Source: Rhodospirillales bacterium
GTDB taxonomy: Bacteria; Pseudomonadota; Alphaproteobacteria; Rhodospirillales; JAPHRK01
Assembly: GCA_026196105.1 (NCBI GenBank)
Contig: JAPHRK010000003.1
Location: 1-64,000 of the forward strand
Length of the DNA stretch: 64,000 nucleotides
Direction of reading: 5' to 3'
In this document: positions 34,785-45,402 of the stretch, piece by piece
Numbering within the stretch: the stretch's first letter is position 1
Layout of the letters: each line of letters begins with the position of its first letter
Position numbers and translations under genes: made by a program
Notes under the pieces: generated by a model
Databases searched by the model: none
What the model was told of the DNA's origin: nothing
What the model saw: the letters and a program-made list of their open reading frames with translations, nothing else

Positions 34785-35807
34785 ATGTCTACTCATCTGG
34801 TCGAAACGGCCGAAGACGTTTCAGCTATTGCTTTCGGCTTTATGGCTTCCAAGGCTCTATTCGCGGGGCTACATTTGGAAATTTTTAGTCACCTTGGTGA
34901 CGGACCAATGAGCGACAAAGAACTATCCACAAAGACTAAAGTTCCATTGAACCGTATTCATACATTAATGACAGCCTTGACGAGTGTCGGTCTTGTTGAA
35001 GGGTCAGACGATAACCAATTCGCCAATTCGCCAGGTGCAAAAGCATTTTTATCAAATTCATCTAAATATGATTTTGGCGATTATCTCCGGTACCAGATCG
35101 ATCAGCAAATGTATCCCTTCCTCGGTCAATTAAACGAAGTGTTGGATGGTTCTCTTGAAGAAGATGCCGTGGATTCATATCAGCATTGGATGTCTGATCC
35201 AGATCAAGCGACCCTATACAGCAATGCACAGCATGCGGGTTCTTTAGGGCCTGGACGCACCATCGCTCGTACTGTTGACCTTAAACATGCTAAAACCCTT
35301 CTTGATGTGGGGGGTGGAACTGGTGCGATGTCGATCCGGCTTTTAGAAGCTAACCCTGAGCTATCTTCTACCATTATTGATTTCCCCAATGTGAGCCAAA
35401 TTGGTTGGGGCTTTATTTCTGAAGCTTCTATGGTGGATCGGGTTCGATATATTCCGGGGAATGCCCTGGAAGTTGAGTGGCCAAAAGAACAAGATGCGAT
35501 CCTCATGTCGTATTTGTTTAGTGGTGTTCCAGGAGAAGAAGTCCCTCGCTTAGTTCAGTACGCCTATGATTGTTTGGCTCCAGGCGGGACTTATATGACC
35601 CATGATTTTATGGTCACTGACGATCGCAAGGGACCAAAGATGGCAGCCCTATGGCAACTCCAGCATATGGCTTTTACGCCTGATGCTCATTCCGTCACGG
35701 CAAGCTGGCTTAAAGAAGAAATGGCAAGGGTTGGCTTCGTTGATATTGAAGATATCCAAACTATTCCCGACCTTACTCATTTGGTGCACGCCAGAAAACC
35801 TGGTTAA
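34785..35807 (+). CDS. Class I SAM-dependent O-methyltransferase (family 2, AOMT-like)
   Basis: About 340 aa. An N-terminal winged-helix dimerisation domain (residues about 10-95) is followed by a Rossmann methyltransferase domain with motif I LLDVGGGTGAMS and the GGTYMTHDFMV segment. It looks like the small-molecule O-methyltransferase family that includes acetylserotonin and carotenoid/bacteriochlorophyll enzymes. The substrate is unknown. The start is uncertain between ATG 34785 (GGAG 13 bases upstream) and TTG 34776 (GGAG 4 bases upstream). Probably controlled by the divergent MarR regulator. Confidence 0.82.
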   Translation: MSTHLVETAEDVSAIAFGFMASKALFAGLHLEIFSHLGDGPMSDKELSTKTKVPLNRIHTLMTALTSVGLVEGSDDNQFANSPGAKAFLSNSSKYDFGDYLRYQIDQQMYPFLGQLNEVLDGSLEEDAVDSYQHWMSDPDQATLYSNAQHAGSLGPGRTIARTVDLKHAKTLLDVGGGTGAMSIRLLEANPELSSTIIDFPNVSQIGWGFISEASMVDRVRYIPGNALEVEWPKEQDAILMSYLFSGVPGEEVPRLVQYAYDCLAPGGTYMTHDFMVTDDRKGPKMAALWQLQHMAFTPDAHSVTASWLKEEMARVGFVDIEDIQTIPDLTHLVHARKPG

Positions 35808-35847
35808 AAATCATAAGCTTAGCGCTTAAAGCAAAGTTCTTCTTGAA

Positions 35848-35884
35848 AAGGGTATCTAGTCAGCGAACAGGATACCCTTTTTTT
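35848..35884 (+). terminator. Intrinsic terminator after the O-methyltransferase gene
   Basis: AAGGGTATC and GATACCCTT pair perfectly over 9 bp around a 14-base loop, followed by a T-run. Confidence 0.9.
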
Positions 35885-36169
35885 CACTCTACAGTCATTA
35901 GTTATGTCTACCGAGTCAGTGGCTTATGCTTGATGGCACTACAGTGAATTTGATGGTTCTCTTTATAGCCACAACTGGAAGTCCACATTTAAGTGCACAG
36001 TGGGGTGATATAGCTACGATTGACCGGAGGTTGCTTACTGTACTGAGAAGTAGAACTCTTTTCCCTCTCTATTGATTCACCCATTTGAATTTTCTAAAGG
36101 TTGGTTTACAAGTAAGGTACAAAATGCACTTACACTTGGTAAGCAACATATAGCAGAAAAGGTAGCGTA

Positions 36170-36388
36170 ATGGGATCGGGATCAACACGACCAAACAATG
36201 CTGATGATAAAATGATAGCGGCTATTGAGCGCGGTGATCAAGACGAGTTTAAAGATCGTAAACCACCTAAAAATACGGATAAAAAACTCATCAAAGCAAA
36301 AGAAGCAAAAGCAGAAAAAGCACGGGCAAAAAGAGATAGGCTGAAAGCATTGAGATTGGCTGCTGAAGAGGAAAGCAAGACAAAGTGA
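36170..36388 (+). CDS. Small highly charged hypothetical protein
   Basis: 72 aa, rich in Lys, Ala, Arg and Glu, with an AAAGGTAGCG stretch just before the ATG. The second half (KKLIKAKEAKAEKARAKRDR) is predicted helical and strongly basic. No signal, membrane segment or known domain. It might bind nucleic acid, but that is only a composition argument. It lies alone in a sparsely coded stretch of about 850 bases (35,808-36,655); the flanks show nothing else I can support. Confidence 0.5.
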   Translation: MGSGSTRPNNADDKMIAAIERGDQDEFKDRKPPKNTDKKLIKAKEAKAEKARAKRDRLKALRLAAEEESKTK

Positions 36389-36655
36389 ACACAGAAAGGC
36401 ATTGTGCAACCAAATTGGATTGTTGAGGTGAGGGCGGTCCGTAGCCTTCCTGAATGAAGAATCCATTCCGCTATTTCAGTAACTCGCCGAAGGTTATCGG
36501 TGTCGGCATAATGCCTGAATTGGGCCAATCGCAATTGAAAAAAGAGTTTTTCAACAGTCTCTGCCAGAAACGGCTGTTAGACAGTAGACATACTTTTTCG
36601 ACACTAAAAGCTATTCAAGAAAATGTTGCGCATGATGCGCCTATGAGGAAAAACC

Positions 36656-37099
36656 ATGCATGTTCATAAGGGAAGTTGCCATTGTGGGGCTATAGGGATC
36701 GAGCTGCAGACGACTCGCCCACCCCATGAACAGGCGATCGGTGCTTGTCAGTGTTCTTTCTGTCGGAAGCATAATGTGCGAGCGTATTCTGATCCGAGTG
36801 CGCGTGTGACATTGACCGCCCATGAGCCCAAATATCTTCAGCGATACTCATTCGGGCTTCACACGGCCGAATCTGTGGTTTGCCGTCAATGTGGTGTCTA
36901 TGTGGCGATGGTTCTTGCCAAAGCCGACTGTGCTTGGACCACGATCAATGTCGACACTCTCGATGAACGCGCCTTATTCAACCGTGAGCCCATACCAAGT
37001 GACTTCAGCACAGAGGACGCAGAAGGTAGAACTGCAAGACGAATGGCTCGTTGGATCCCAACAACATTGGTAAATTGGCCCGCGAGCACAATTGAATGA
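36656..37099 (+). CDS. Gfa-like/CENP-V zinc-binding protein
   Basis: 147 aa. Cysteine pattern CHCG near residue 9, C-x-C-x2-C (CQCSFC, about 32-37) and CRQCGV near 77, which matches the two zinc sites of the glutathione-dependent formaldehyde-activating enzyme (GFA) family. GAGGA precedes the ATG. Many family members have no proven formaldehyde activity, so only the fold is claimed. A terminator follows. Confidence 0.82.
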   Translation: MHVHKGSCHCGAIGIELQTTRPPHEQAIGACQCSFCRKHNVRAYSDPSARVTLTAHEPKYLQRYSFGLHTAESVVCRQCGVYVAMVLAKADCAWTTINVDTLDERALFNREPIPSDFSTEDAEGRTARRMARWIPTTLVNWPASTIE

Positions 37100-37122
37100 G
37101 CCTCACCTTCTGAATTGGGTCA

Positions 37123-37151
37123 GAAGCTGCCCTGGACTTTTCGGCAGCTTC
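37123..37151. terminator. Bidirectional hairpin between the Gfa-like gene and ettA
   Basis: GAAGCTGCC and GGCAGCTTC pair perfectly around an 11-base loop. Convergent genes on both sides; T content after the stem is modest. Confidence 0.65.
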
Positions 37152-37160
37152 CTTATCAAT

Positions 37161-38840
<1,680 letters not shown>

Positions 38841-39098
38841 GGGTGTTTTGTCCTTAAAGGTATTTTCAGTCACATTTGCGGCGCAGATTAACCTCTGAGA
38901 GTTCACCGGGAAATGAAAATCTGTATAATTGAGTTAATTTATGGCTAAAACCTATGAAATGCTACAAAATCTAATTTTGTAGATTGGTTTTATTTAACAA
39001 CCTAGAAGGCGAAATACTCGATTAACGTTTAGACTTGTAGTTTAGTTATCGTTTGGCGTAATTTAATGTAATAATTCATCATATTTTGAGAAGCTACT

Positions 39099-40739
39099 TT
39101 GCCTGTGAACACCCAAAACTCTATTGCTACAGAAAGTAAAAAGAGCTTTGCTAAGGCATTTCTAATCCTTTTTATTCCATTCTCATTAGCTCTTATTCTC
39201 ATTGTTGCACCTTATCATCGTTTAACTGCAGAGAAACATGAGAATGAACTCCTCATGAAAGAAGAGGCTCGGTTGGAACTGGTAAAAGACACAGCCAGCC
39301 GACTTTTCCGCACAGTTATAACTGATTTGTTAGTTCTCTCTGAGAATGAGAACCTTATGAGGGTACTCCGAAATCCGAGAAAATTAAGTTATCGTGCGCG
39401 AGTTGCCCGTGAGTTTGCTCTCTTCTCCCGCCGAAAAGCCAGCTACGATCAAATTAGGTATATTGACGAAAATGGCAAAGAGGTTGTGAGGGTTGATTTT
39501 AAAGATGGTGACCCAAGCATTACGCCTTCAACCCAACTCCAGGATAAATCTAAACGGTATTATTTTAAGGCAACAAAACACTTAAATAAAACTGAAATCT
39601 ACGTTTCTCCCATGGACCTGAATGTTGAAAATAATCGCATCGTTAAGCCTTTCAAGCCGATGATCAGATTTATCACACCTGTATTTGACCGGTCTGGGCT
39701 CAGGCGTGGGATTATTGTTCTCAATTATTATGGCTCTGACTTTCTAGAGCAATTTGATGCCTTGCTTGGTAATAGAGTTGGTCGCCCTATGCTCATAAAT
39801 ATTGATGGAAATATGCTTCATGGTGGTCACCAGAATGCCAATTGGGGAGAGATGCTTGGACAAGGGCGCAATTTTGCCAATGTCAATCTTGCTGCCTGGG
39901 AATATTTCCTGCAACGTAACCAAGGATGGTTAGAACAATCTGAAGGTACCTATATTTTTACCACCAGCTATCCGCTCTTTGATGCTCTTAAGCTAAATAA
40001 AAGACGTAAAGGCCTTCATGTCCCGGCGCCATATAACAAACGGGCTGATGAGTATGCTTGGAAAGTCGTTACCTTTGTTCCCAAGAATATTCTCAGAATC
40101 AGCCGTGGGGAAAACTCGTTTATCTTTATGATTCTCTATGTTGCTTGCGTTATCATTAGTGCCTTTGCTAGTCGGAGCATAGTCGGTTATCGATTTAGGC
40201 GCCAAAGAACGGAGGATATGCTTCGCCAACTTGCGACGAGAGATGTTCTTACAGGACTTTGGAACCGTCGGAGTCTGTTTGAGCATGGTGAAGAAACATT
40301 AAAACATAGCGAAAAAAGTGGGAGTATTTTTTCAGTCATCATGTTGGATGTTGATCACTTTAAGGCGGTGAATGATACTTACGGACATGCTGCTGGGGAT
40401 ATGGTTTTAAAAGAACTCTCCTCTCGCCTTTTTGATGCTGTTCGCTCGGTTGATATTGCGGCCCGTTATGGTGGGGAAGAGTTTACAGTTTTGTCTCCGC
40501 GGACAGATTTGCAGGGAGCTTTGCTTCTGGCAGAAAGAATTCGGGCTGCAGTCAGTGCCTCCCCTTTTGATATTGGCGACCAGACAATTTGTATTACAGT
40601 GAGCTTAGGTGTTGCTAAGTTGGTTCCTGGTGAAGATACGTTTCAATCCCTTGTAAACAAAGCAGACCAATCGCTCTATGACGCCAAAAATTCTGGTCGA
40701 AACTGTGTTTCCTATTCGGGAATCGAACTTCCAAAATGA
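39099..40739 (+). CDS. Membrane dCache-GGDEF diguanylate cyclase
   Basis: 546 aa, probably from TTG 39099 (GAGAAG five bases upstream); a GTG two codons later is an alternative. Membrane helix about 19-41, a periplasmic sensor of Cache type (about 45-330, with YDQIRYIDENGKEVVRVD and the PVFDRSGLRRGIIVLNY pattern), second helix about 344-362, then a GGDEF domain with GGEEF and the inhibitory RSVD five residues upstream. It should make c-di-GMP in response to an external small molecule and be feedback inhibited. Confidence 0.88.
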   Translation: MPVNTQNSIATESKKSFAKAFLILFIPFSLALILIVAPYHRLTAEKHENELLMKEEARLELVKDTASRLFRTVITDLLVLSENENLMRVLRNPRKLSYRARVAREFALFSRRKASYDQIRYIDENGKEVVRVDFKDGDPSITPSTQLQDKSKRYYFKATKHLNKTEIYVSPMDLNVENNRIVKPFKPMIRFITPVFDRSGLRRGIIVLNYYGSDFLEQFDALLGNRVGRPMLINIDGNMLHGGHQNANWGEMLGQGRNFANVNLAAWEYFLQRNQGWLEQSEGTYIFTTSYPLFDALKLNKRRKGLHVPAPYNKRADEYAWKVVTFVPKNILRISRGENSFIFMILYVACVIISAFASRSIVGYRFRRQRTEDMLRQLATRDVLTGLWNRRSLFEHGEETLKHSEKSGSIFSVIMLDVDHFKAVNDTYGHAAGDMVLKELSSRLFDAVRSVDIAARYGGEEFTVLSPRTDLQGALLLAERIRAAVSASPFDIGDQTICITVSLGVAKLVPGEDTFQSLVNKADQSLYDAKNSGRNCVSYSGIELPK

Positions 40740-40837
40740 AACACCTTTTTCTCTTCATGTTTCTCGTAATGCTTGCTCAAGACCTCTTTATTTAGTAGAA
40801 ATTTAAACAATTGGGTTTCAAACAATACTAGGGTGGC

Positions 40838-42034
40838 ATGGAATTAAGAACCAAGACAAATTGGGGCGCCGTCTTAGTAGCTTTCATGGCAGGTATTCTT
40901 GCGGCAGCCCATTACGGAAAAGTGCCCCCGGCTCTTCCCAACATTCGTGCTGAAATTCCCTTAACCCTTATTGTCAGCGGGTGGATTATGTCCATTTTTA
41001 GCGGCACGGGCTCTATCCTTGCTGTGGCGACAGGTACTTTAGCTGATAGGATTGGGGCGAAACGTTTTTGCCTTCTTGGTTTAGGTGGAGTTAGTCTCGG
41101 GGCCCTTTTAGGGGGGTATGCGACTTCTGGTGAGATGTTGTTGTTAAGCCGATTTTTAGAAGGGTTAGGCTTTATCTCGGTAGCCGTATCCACCCCCATA
41201 CTGATCATTCGTTCAACGGCTCCGAAAGATTTACAGTTGTCCCTTGGGGTTTGGACAACTTACATGCCGGGCGGTATGGCTCTTGCCATGTTAGTTTTAC
41301 CTTACCTGCTGACACTTTACCCGTGGCGGACCGTTTGGGTTTCTATCGCCGTTCTTTCTTTGGTTTGGGCTTTGGTTATCTTTCTGGTTTTTGAGAAAGA
41401 TGATTTTGGCACACCTGAAGAGAAAAAAGAACGCCTCTCTTTTTGGGATAATTTGCGATTAACTTTAGCTTGCCCTGGTCCGTGGCTCTTATCGCTGTCC
41501 TTTGCTTTTTATACGGTTCAATGGATTTCCATCATGGCATGGTTGCCAAGCTTCATGGTTCAGGAAAGAGGATTGGATTTAAAAACGGTTGGCTTCTTGA
41601 CGGCAATAATTGTTGCCTCAAATATCCCCGGGAATTTAACATCTAGCTATTTGATTAAACGAGGCATTGCGCGATCAACCACCTTGTGGATCTCAGCAAT
41701 TGGCATGGGCATAACCGTTTATATGATTTTTGATCCGAGCCTTACGGACTTTGTTCGGTTTTCAGCTTGTCTTGTTTTCTCTTATTTTGGCGGCATGTTA
41801 CCGGGGGCTGTTCTTTCATCAGCACCCGTGGTGGCTCCTACGCCGGGTCAGCTAGGCACGGTAAATGGTATGATGGTTCAAGGTTCTCACTTAGGACAAA
41901 TGGCAGGTCCCCCTATCGTTGCGGCTATTGTTACAGCAACGGGTGATTGGGGAGATGCAAAATGGTTGCTGATTGCTTCGTCAGTTGGTGTTGCTCTGTT
42001 GGCTTATCTCTTCCGGCGAATTGAGCTGAAATAA
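40838..42034 (+). CDS. Major facilitator superfamily transporter (CynX/NimT-like)
   Basis: 398 aa with about twelve hydrophobic segments. The MFS motif GTLADRIGAKRF lies between helices 2 and 3. Overall pattern resembles the CynX/NimT group of small-solute carriers, but the substrate is not readable. It converges with the moaD-like/aor pair with an eight-base gap and no obvious terminator between them. Confidence 0.85.
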   Translation: MELRTKTNWGAVLVAFMAGILAAAHYGKVPPALPNIRAEIPLTLIVSGWIMSIFSGTGSILAVATGTLADRIGAKRFCLLGLGGVSLGALLGGYATSGEMLLLSRFLEGLGFISVAVSTPILIIRSTAPKDLQLSLGVWTTYMPGGMALAMLVLPYLLTLYPWRTVWVSIAVLSLVWALVIFLVFEKDDFGTPEEKKERLSFWDNLRLTLACPGPWLLSLSFAFYTVQWISIMAWLPSFMVQERGLDLKTVGFLTAIIVASNIPGNLTSSYLIKRGIARSTTLWISAIGMGITVYMIFDPSLTDFVRFSACLVFSYFGGMLPGAVLSSAPVVAPTPGQLGTVNGMMVQGSHLGQMAGPPIVAAIVTATGDWGDAKWLLIASSVGVALLAYLFRRIELK

Positions 42035-42042
42035 GGAAAACC

Positions 42043-42282
42043 CTATCCCCCCTCCATGGGAGGGAAGACAGTTATCAGATCACCTTCAGTGAGTTTGACT
42101 TTATAGCGATCTTCTAGAGAAACGGGATGACCGTTGATGAGGATGACGAATTGATCACCATCCTTTAGCTCCAGCCAATCAACGATTTTACCTGGTACGG
42201 TTTCATCAGGAAACTCTATCTCCCCTTCATCTCTGGGGAGTTTTTCTGAATGAGCGCCAAACAGTTCGAGTTTAAGTTTCAC
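42043..42282 (-). CDS. MoaD/ThiS family sulfur carrier linked to the tungsten oxidoreductase
   Basis: 79 aa ubiquitin-like protein ending in Gly-Gly (PPMEGG), the C-terminus that is adenylated and thiocarboxylated in MoaD/ThiS proteins. It lies nine bases downstream of the aldehyde ferredoxin oxidoreductase gene. Such pairings are known in aor operons, where the MoaD-like protein likely supports the tungsto-bispyranopterin cofactor. It is not accompanied by moaE or moeA here. Confidence 0.85.
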   Translation of the reverse strand: MKLKLELFGAHSEKLPRDEGEIEFPDETVPGKIVDWLELKDGDQFVILINGHPVSLEDRYKVKLTEGDLITVFPPMEGG

Positions 42283-42291
42283 TCGTCCCTA

Positions 42292-44112
42292 CTATAGTTT
42301 TAATCGGTCCAAAGTTTCGTTTGTCGGAATACCTTCTTCAGTCCAACCTCGGAGTTTGTAATATTCAGGCAAAGTCACTTCGAGACCTGTGGTTTGTCCT
42401 TTGCCAGCTCCGCTTTTTGCCGCTTCCTTGAGCATGCGGGGGGGCAGAGTATCGTCTTTTCCGGTTAGTCCAGCCTTAAGGTTATAGCTGCGCTCCAAGT
42501 TGAAAATACGTTCCCCGGTTTGCCAAAGGCGTTCTTCTGTCCAGTCGCCTTCACATGCGGCATCGATCTTAGCCACAATATCATCTAAGCCCCAAACAGC
42601 AGCGGGAAAGACGCAAAGGCCACTGGAATCAACCACAGAAACTTTGTCTTGAGAAGTCTTAACGATTTCAGCTTTGCCTTCTGTTGTAACGCGGGTGAAG
42701 TCATCGACAAATGGGCTGGCCCGGAGGTGACAAGCGCCACGGTTACTGGTGGCATAGGCAAGGCCCATACCTTTCATGGCGCGGGTATCATATCCAGGGA
42801 ATTCTTGGCCTTTGGCAACCATTGCCAAATCTGGGTGACCATATTTTTCACAAAGGCGTTTGGCCCCTTCACCAATCTCTTTGCCAAAACCTCGGCCCGT
42901 CGCTGTTTGCTCAACCATTGTGGTGAGCGCTTCGGCATTGCCAAAGTTTAGAGCAACCCCACCTGTGTCTTCTTTGGTAATGGCACCTATCTCGTAAAGT
43001 TCCATCGCCGCAGCCATTGTCGCCCCAAAGGAGATGGTATCAATCCCATCTTCATTACAAATGAAGTTGGTATAGGTAATGGCGTTTAGATCAGAGATGC
43101 CGCACATGGGGCCAAAGGCATAGGCGTTTTCATATTCTAACCCACCAGAAATTTTCTTATAGCGGTCTTCAGAGGCTTTCTCATAATTGGGGTCCATATG
43201 AGCCATACGTCCACAGCCAATCGTGCAGCCGAAGCATGCTTTATTGGTGACGAGATTTGTTGATCCATCGGAAAGGCGTGGGGTGACTACGGCTTTGGCA
43301 TTGATATCCTTTACCCCTTCGAACTGCACATCTTGGCAGTTGCGGGTGGGGAGGGAGCCAAAGGCATTGGTGTTGTCCATCATGGCATGGGTGCCGTAAG
43401 TGGAAAGGCTATCGCGACGGGCACTTGGATCAAGCTTGGCTCTTGCTGCGCCAACAGCAGCCATGAAGCGTGCTGGGTCTTTAACAGAAACCCCAAGGGT
43501 TCCTTTAACCGCAATTGCTTTAAGGTTTTTTGACCCCATTACGGCGCCAACACCGGATCGTCCAGCGGCGCGATGGAGGTCATTAACAATGGCAGCAAAA
43601 CGTACAAGGCTTTCACCGCCGCGACCAATGGAGGCAACTTTTACAGTTGGGTCCTGGAGCTTAGCTTTAATCGCGGGTTCAACTTCCCAAACTGATTTCC
43701 CCCAATATTCAGCAGCAGAGATAAGTTCTGCTTTGTCGTTATTGATGGAGAGATAAACAGGTTGAGGAGACTTCCCTTCAAGGATGAGCATGTCCCATCC
43801 AGCCATCTTAAGCTCCGCGCCCCAATAGCCTCCAGAGTTTGAACAGGTGATTGCTCCTGTTAATGGACCTTTGGTGACGACAGTATAGCGTCCGCCTGTT
43901 GCAGCCATGGTGCCGGTCAAAGGGCCCGTGGCAAAAATCAGTTTATTGTCAGGGGAGAAGGGCTCTACCTTGGGGTCGGTCTCTTCTGACAGATACTTGG
44001 TCCCTAATCCACGGGAGCCTAGATAATCTGCGGCCCATTGTTGGTTAAGCGCTTCACTTGTAATTGTGCCCTCGGTCAAGTTAACCCGAAGAATTTTACC
44101 TTGCCACCCCAT
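42292..44112 (-). CDS. Tungsten-dependent aldehyde ferredoxin oxidoreductase family protein
   Basis: 606 aa, the full AOR length. Cluster ligands C293-x2-C296-x3-C300 (CFGCTIGC) plus C500 (DSSGLC) would bind one [4Fe-4S]; the N-terminal RVNLTEG, GLGTKYL and ATGPLTGT segments are the pterin-binding start of the family. AOR enzymes interconvert aldehydes and acids at a bispyranopterin tungsten site with ferredoxin. There is no adjacent ferredoxin or AorB/AorC-type electron-transfer subunit. The substrate is unknown. Co-transcribed with the MoaD-like gene. Confidence 0.9.
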   Translation of the reverse strand: MGWQGKILRVNLTEGTITSEALNQQWAADYLGSRGLGTKYLSEETDPKVEPFSPDNKLIFATGPLTGTMAATGGRYTVVTKGPLTGAITCSNSGGYWGAELKMAGWDMLILEGKSPQPVYLSINNDKAELISAAEYWGKSVWEVEPAIKAKLQDPTVKVASIGRGGESLVRFAAIVNDLHRAAGRSGVGAVMGSKNLKAIAVKGTLGVSVKDPARFMAAVGAARAKLDPSARRDSLSTYGTHAMMDNTNAFGSLPTRNCQDVQFEGVKDINAKAVVTPRLSDGSTNLVTNKACFGCTIGCGRMAHMDPNYEKASEDRYKKISGGLEYENAYAFGPMCGISDLNAITYTNFICNEDGIDTISFGATMAAAMELYEIGAITKEDTGGVALNFGNAEALTTMVEQTATGRGFGKEIGEGAKRLCEKYGHPDLAMVAKGQEFPGYDTRAMKGMGLAYATSNRGACHLRASPFVDDFTRVTTEGKAEIVKTSQDKVSVVDSSGLCVFPAAVWGLDDIVAKIDAACEGDWTEERLWQTGERIFNLERSYNLKAGLTGKDDTLPPRMLKEAAKSGAGKGQTTGLEVTLPEYYKLRGWTEEGIPTNETLDRLKL

Positions 44113-44205
44113 AGAGGAGCCTCCTGACTTTTGAGTATGTTATTTGATTATAAGAAATAGGGTGATCCAAGCGATGTGGCAAGGGGACAGTTTATATTGA
44201 AAGCT

Positions 44206-44219
44206 CTGACATTGATCAG
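44206..44219. promoter_or_regulatory. Possible FNR-type site upstream of the aldehyde oxidoreductase gene
   Basis: CTGAC-ATTG-ATCAG differs from the FNR consensus TTGAY-N4-RTCAA only at the two outermost bases and is about 94 bases before the aor start codon. It fits an oxygen-sensitive enzyme, but a single 14-base match in an AT-rich gap is weak evidence. Confidence 0.3.
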
Positions 44220-44400
44220 AAATGGGGATGTGTTAGGATAAAACGTAAATACGAGGGGAAAGAATTAAAAATTAATTTGGCGTGTTGAGTCATGAATGAA
44301 ATATATAAAAGCAAGCCCTCAATTTATGAGCGATAGCTTTAATCAAACACGTATAGACGAAGCCCCTAAGTGGCTCTTGGGTTCGTAAGTGAGGAAGATA

Positions 44401-45402
44401 GTGGAACATAAACCAGTCTCACCCCCTCCAAAGGCAACCTATTCCATAGATAAGTTGATTGAGGGTTATCGAGCTGAGTTAGTCGTTTCACCAGATGACT
44501 TAGCCTTGGAACTTAGTAAAAAACATATTGAGCCAAATATTAAAGCTATCATAGATGACCTACTGGCTTTGCGGGTTAAAGCTGATGAGCATTTCCTATC
44601 GATCAGAGACCGAGCCGTTCGCGGTGACGTTCACTTGAAAGCTGACCAACGCCAGAAGTTGGCGAATTATCCAATAAAATGTTGCCTTGAAATTACTCGC
44701 TATATGCTGCAGCTCATATCGCAAGATGTCAGTGGCTCAGAAGGTGTTGTAGCTCTTCAAAATTTCAATCAGGAAGGCGGTATGGTGAAAAGGATTTGGG
44801 GATCACTCAGAGAGCAGTATTTCCAAAATGCCACTCAAGCAGGTGGTTATTATATTGACGTTGCCAACGATACCGTTGACCCAAATAAAGAAAAAGTTGA
44901 GATACTTCCTCTTGGAGAGTCGGGGTTTCGCAACCTTGAATCTTATGATGAGTATGCTGATGTGGCAGAGATTTATTGGAAATGCCGCATTTTCCCCAAT
45001 AGGTTTTTCCCTAACCTAGCCCCCTTTTTCCCCATAATTGTTCTGTTCAATAATGGAAATATCAGCCTGGAAAGTACCAACAGCTTCATGTTCCCTATGA
45101 ACCTGGAGAAAAATTTTCAACTAGCCAAAGATTTTGTAGCCAATAAAAACCGCCGAGTTGAAGAGGTCAAAGATTGCCTTTCCGCCTTAGAAGGTCTTGT
45201 TGACCCAGAGTACAAGAAAGACCGCCAGCATATTTTTCATTTTGCTGTAAAAGGTGAAGAAACAAAGATCAAAAAAGCTTTTGAAAGATGCTTAACAGAG
45301 AGCCCTGATGAGCTGACAAAGATGGTCAATAATGCCCTAAGTGTGGCGTCTTATCTTGGCAATGGTCGGTTAAAGAATTTTATCAACATAGATGATTGTT
45401 GA
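44401..45402 (+). CDS. Unrecognised cytoplasmic protein
   Basis: About 333 aa from GTG 44401, which has GAGGA five bases upstream; a GTG four codons earlier is possible. No signal or membrane segment. Mixed alpha/beta with helical, charged ends. I do not recognise a domain; the C-terminal 60 residues could be a degenerate helical repeat. The gene overlaps the convergent EAL gene by 20 bases at the 3' ends. It is divergent from aor. Confidence 0.6.
   Translation: MEHKPVSPPPKATYSIDKLIEGYRAELVVSPDDLALELSKKHIEPNIKAIIDDLLALRVKADEHFLSIRDRAVRGDVHLKADQRQKLANYPIKCCLEITRYMLQLISQDVSGSEGVVALQNFNQEGGMVKRIWGSLREQYFQNATQAGGYYIDVANDTVDPNKEKVEILPLGESGFRNLESYDEYADVAEIYWKCRIFPNRFFPNLAPFFPIIVLFNNGNISLESTNSFMFPMNLEKNFQLAKDFVANKNRRVEEVKDCLSALEGLVDPEYKKDRQHIFHFAVKGEETKIKKAFERCLTESPDELTKMVNNALSVASYLGNGRLKNFINIDDC

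Noticed and set aside
36454-36669. Plus-strand ORF of 71 aa before the Gfa-like gene
   Set aside because: No convincing ribosome site or codon signal, and it overlaps the start of the better supported gene.
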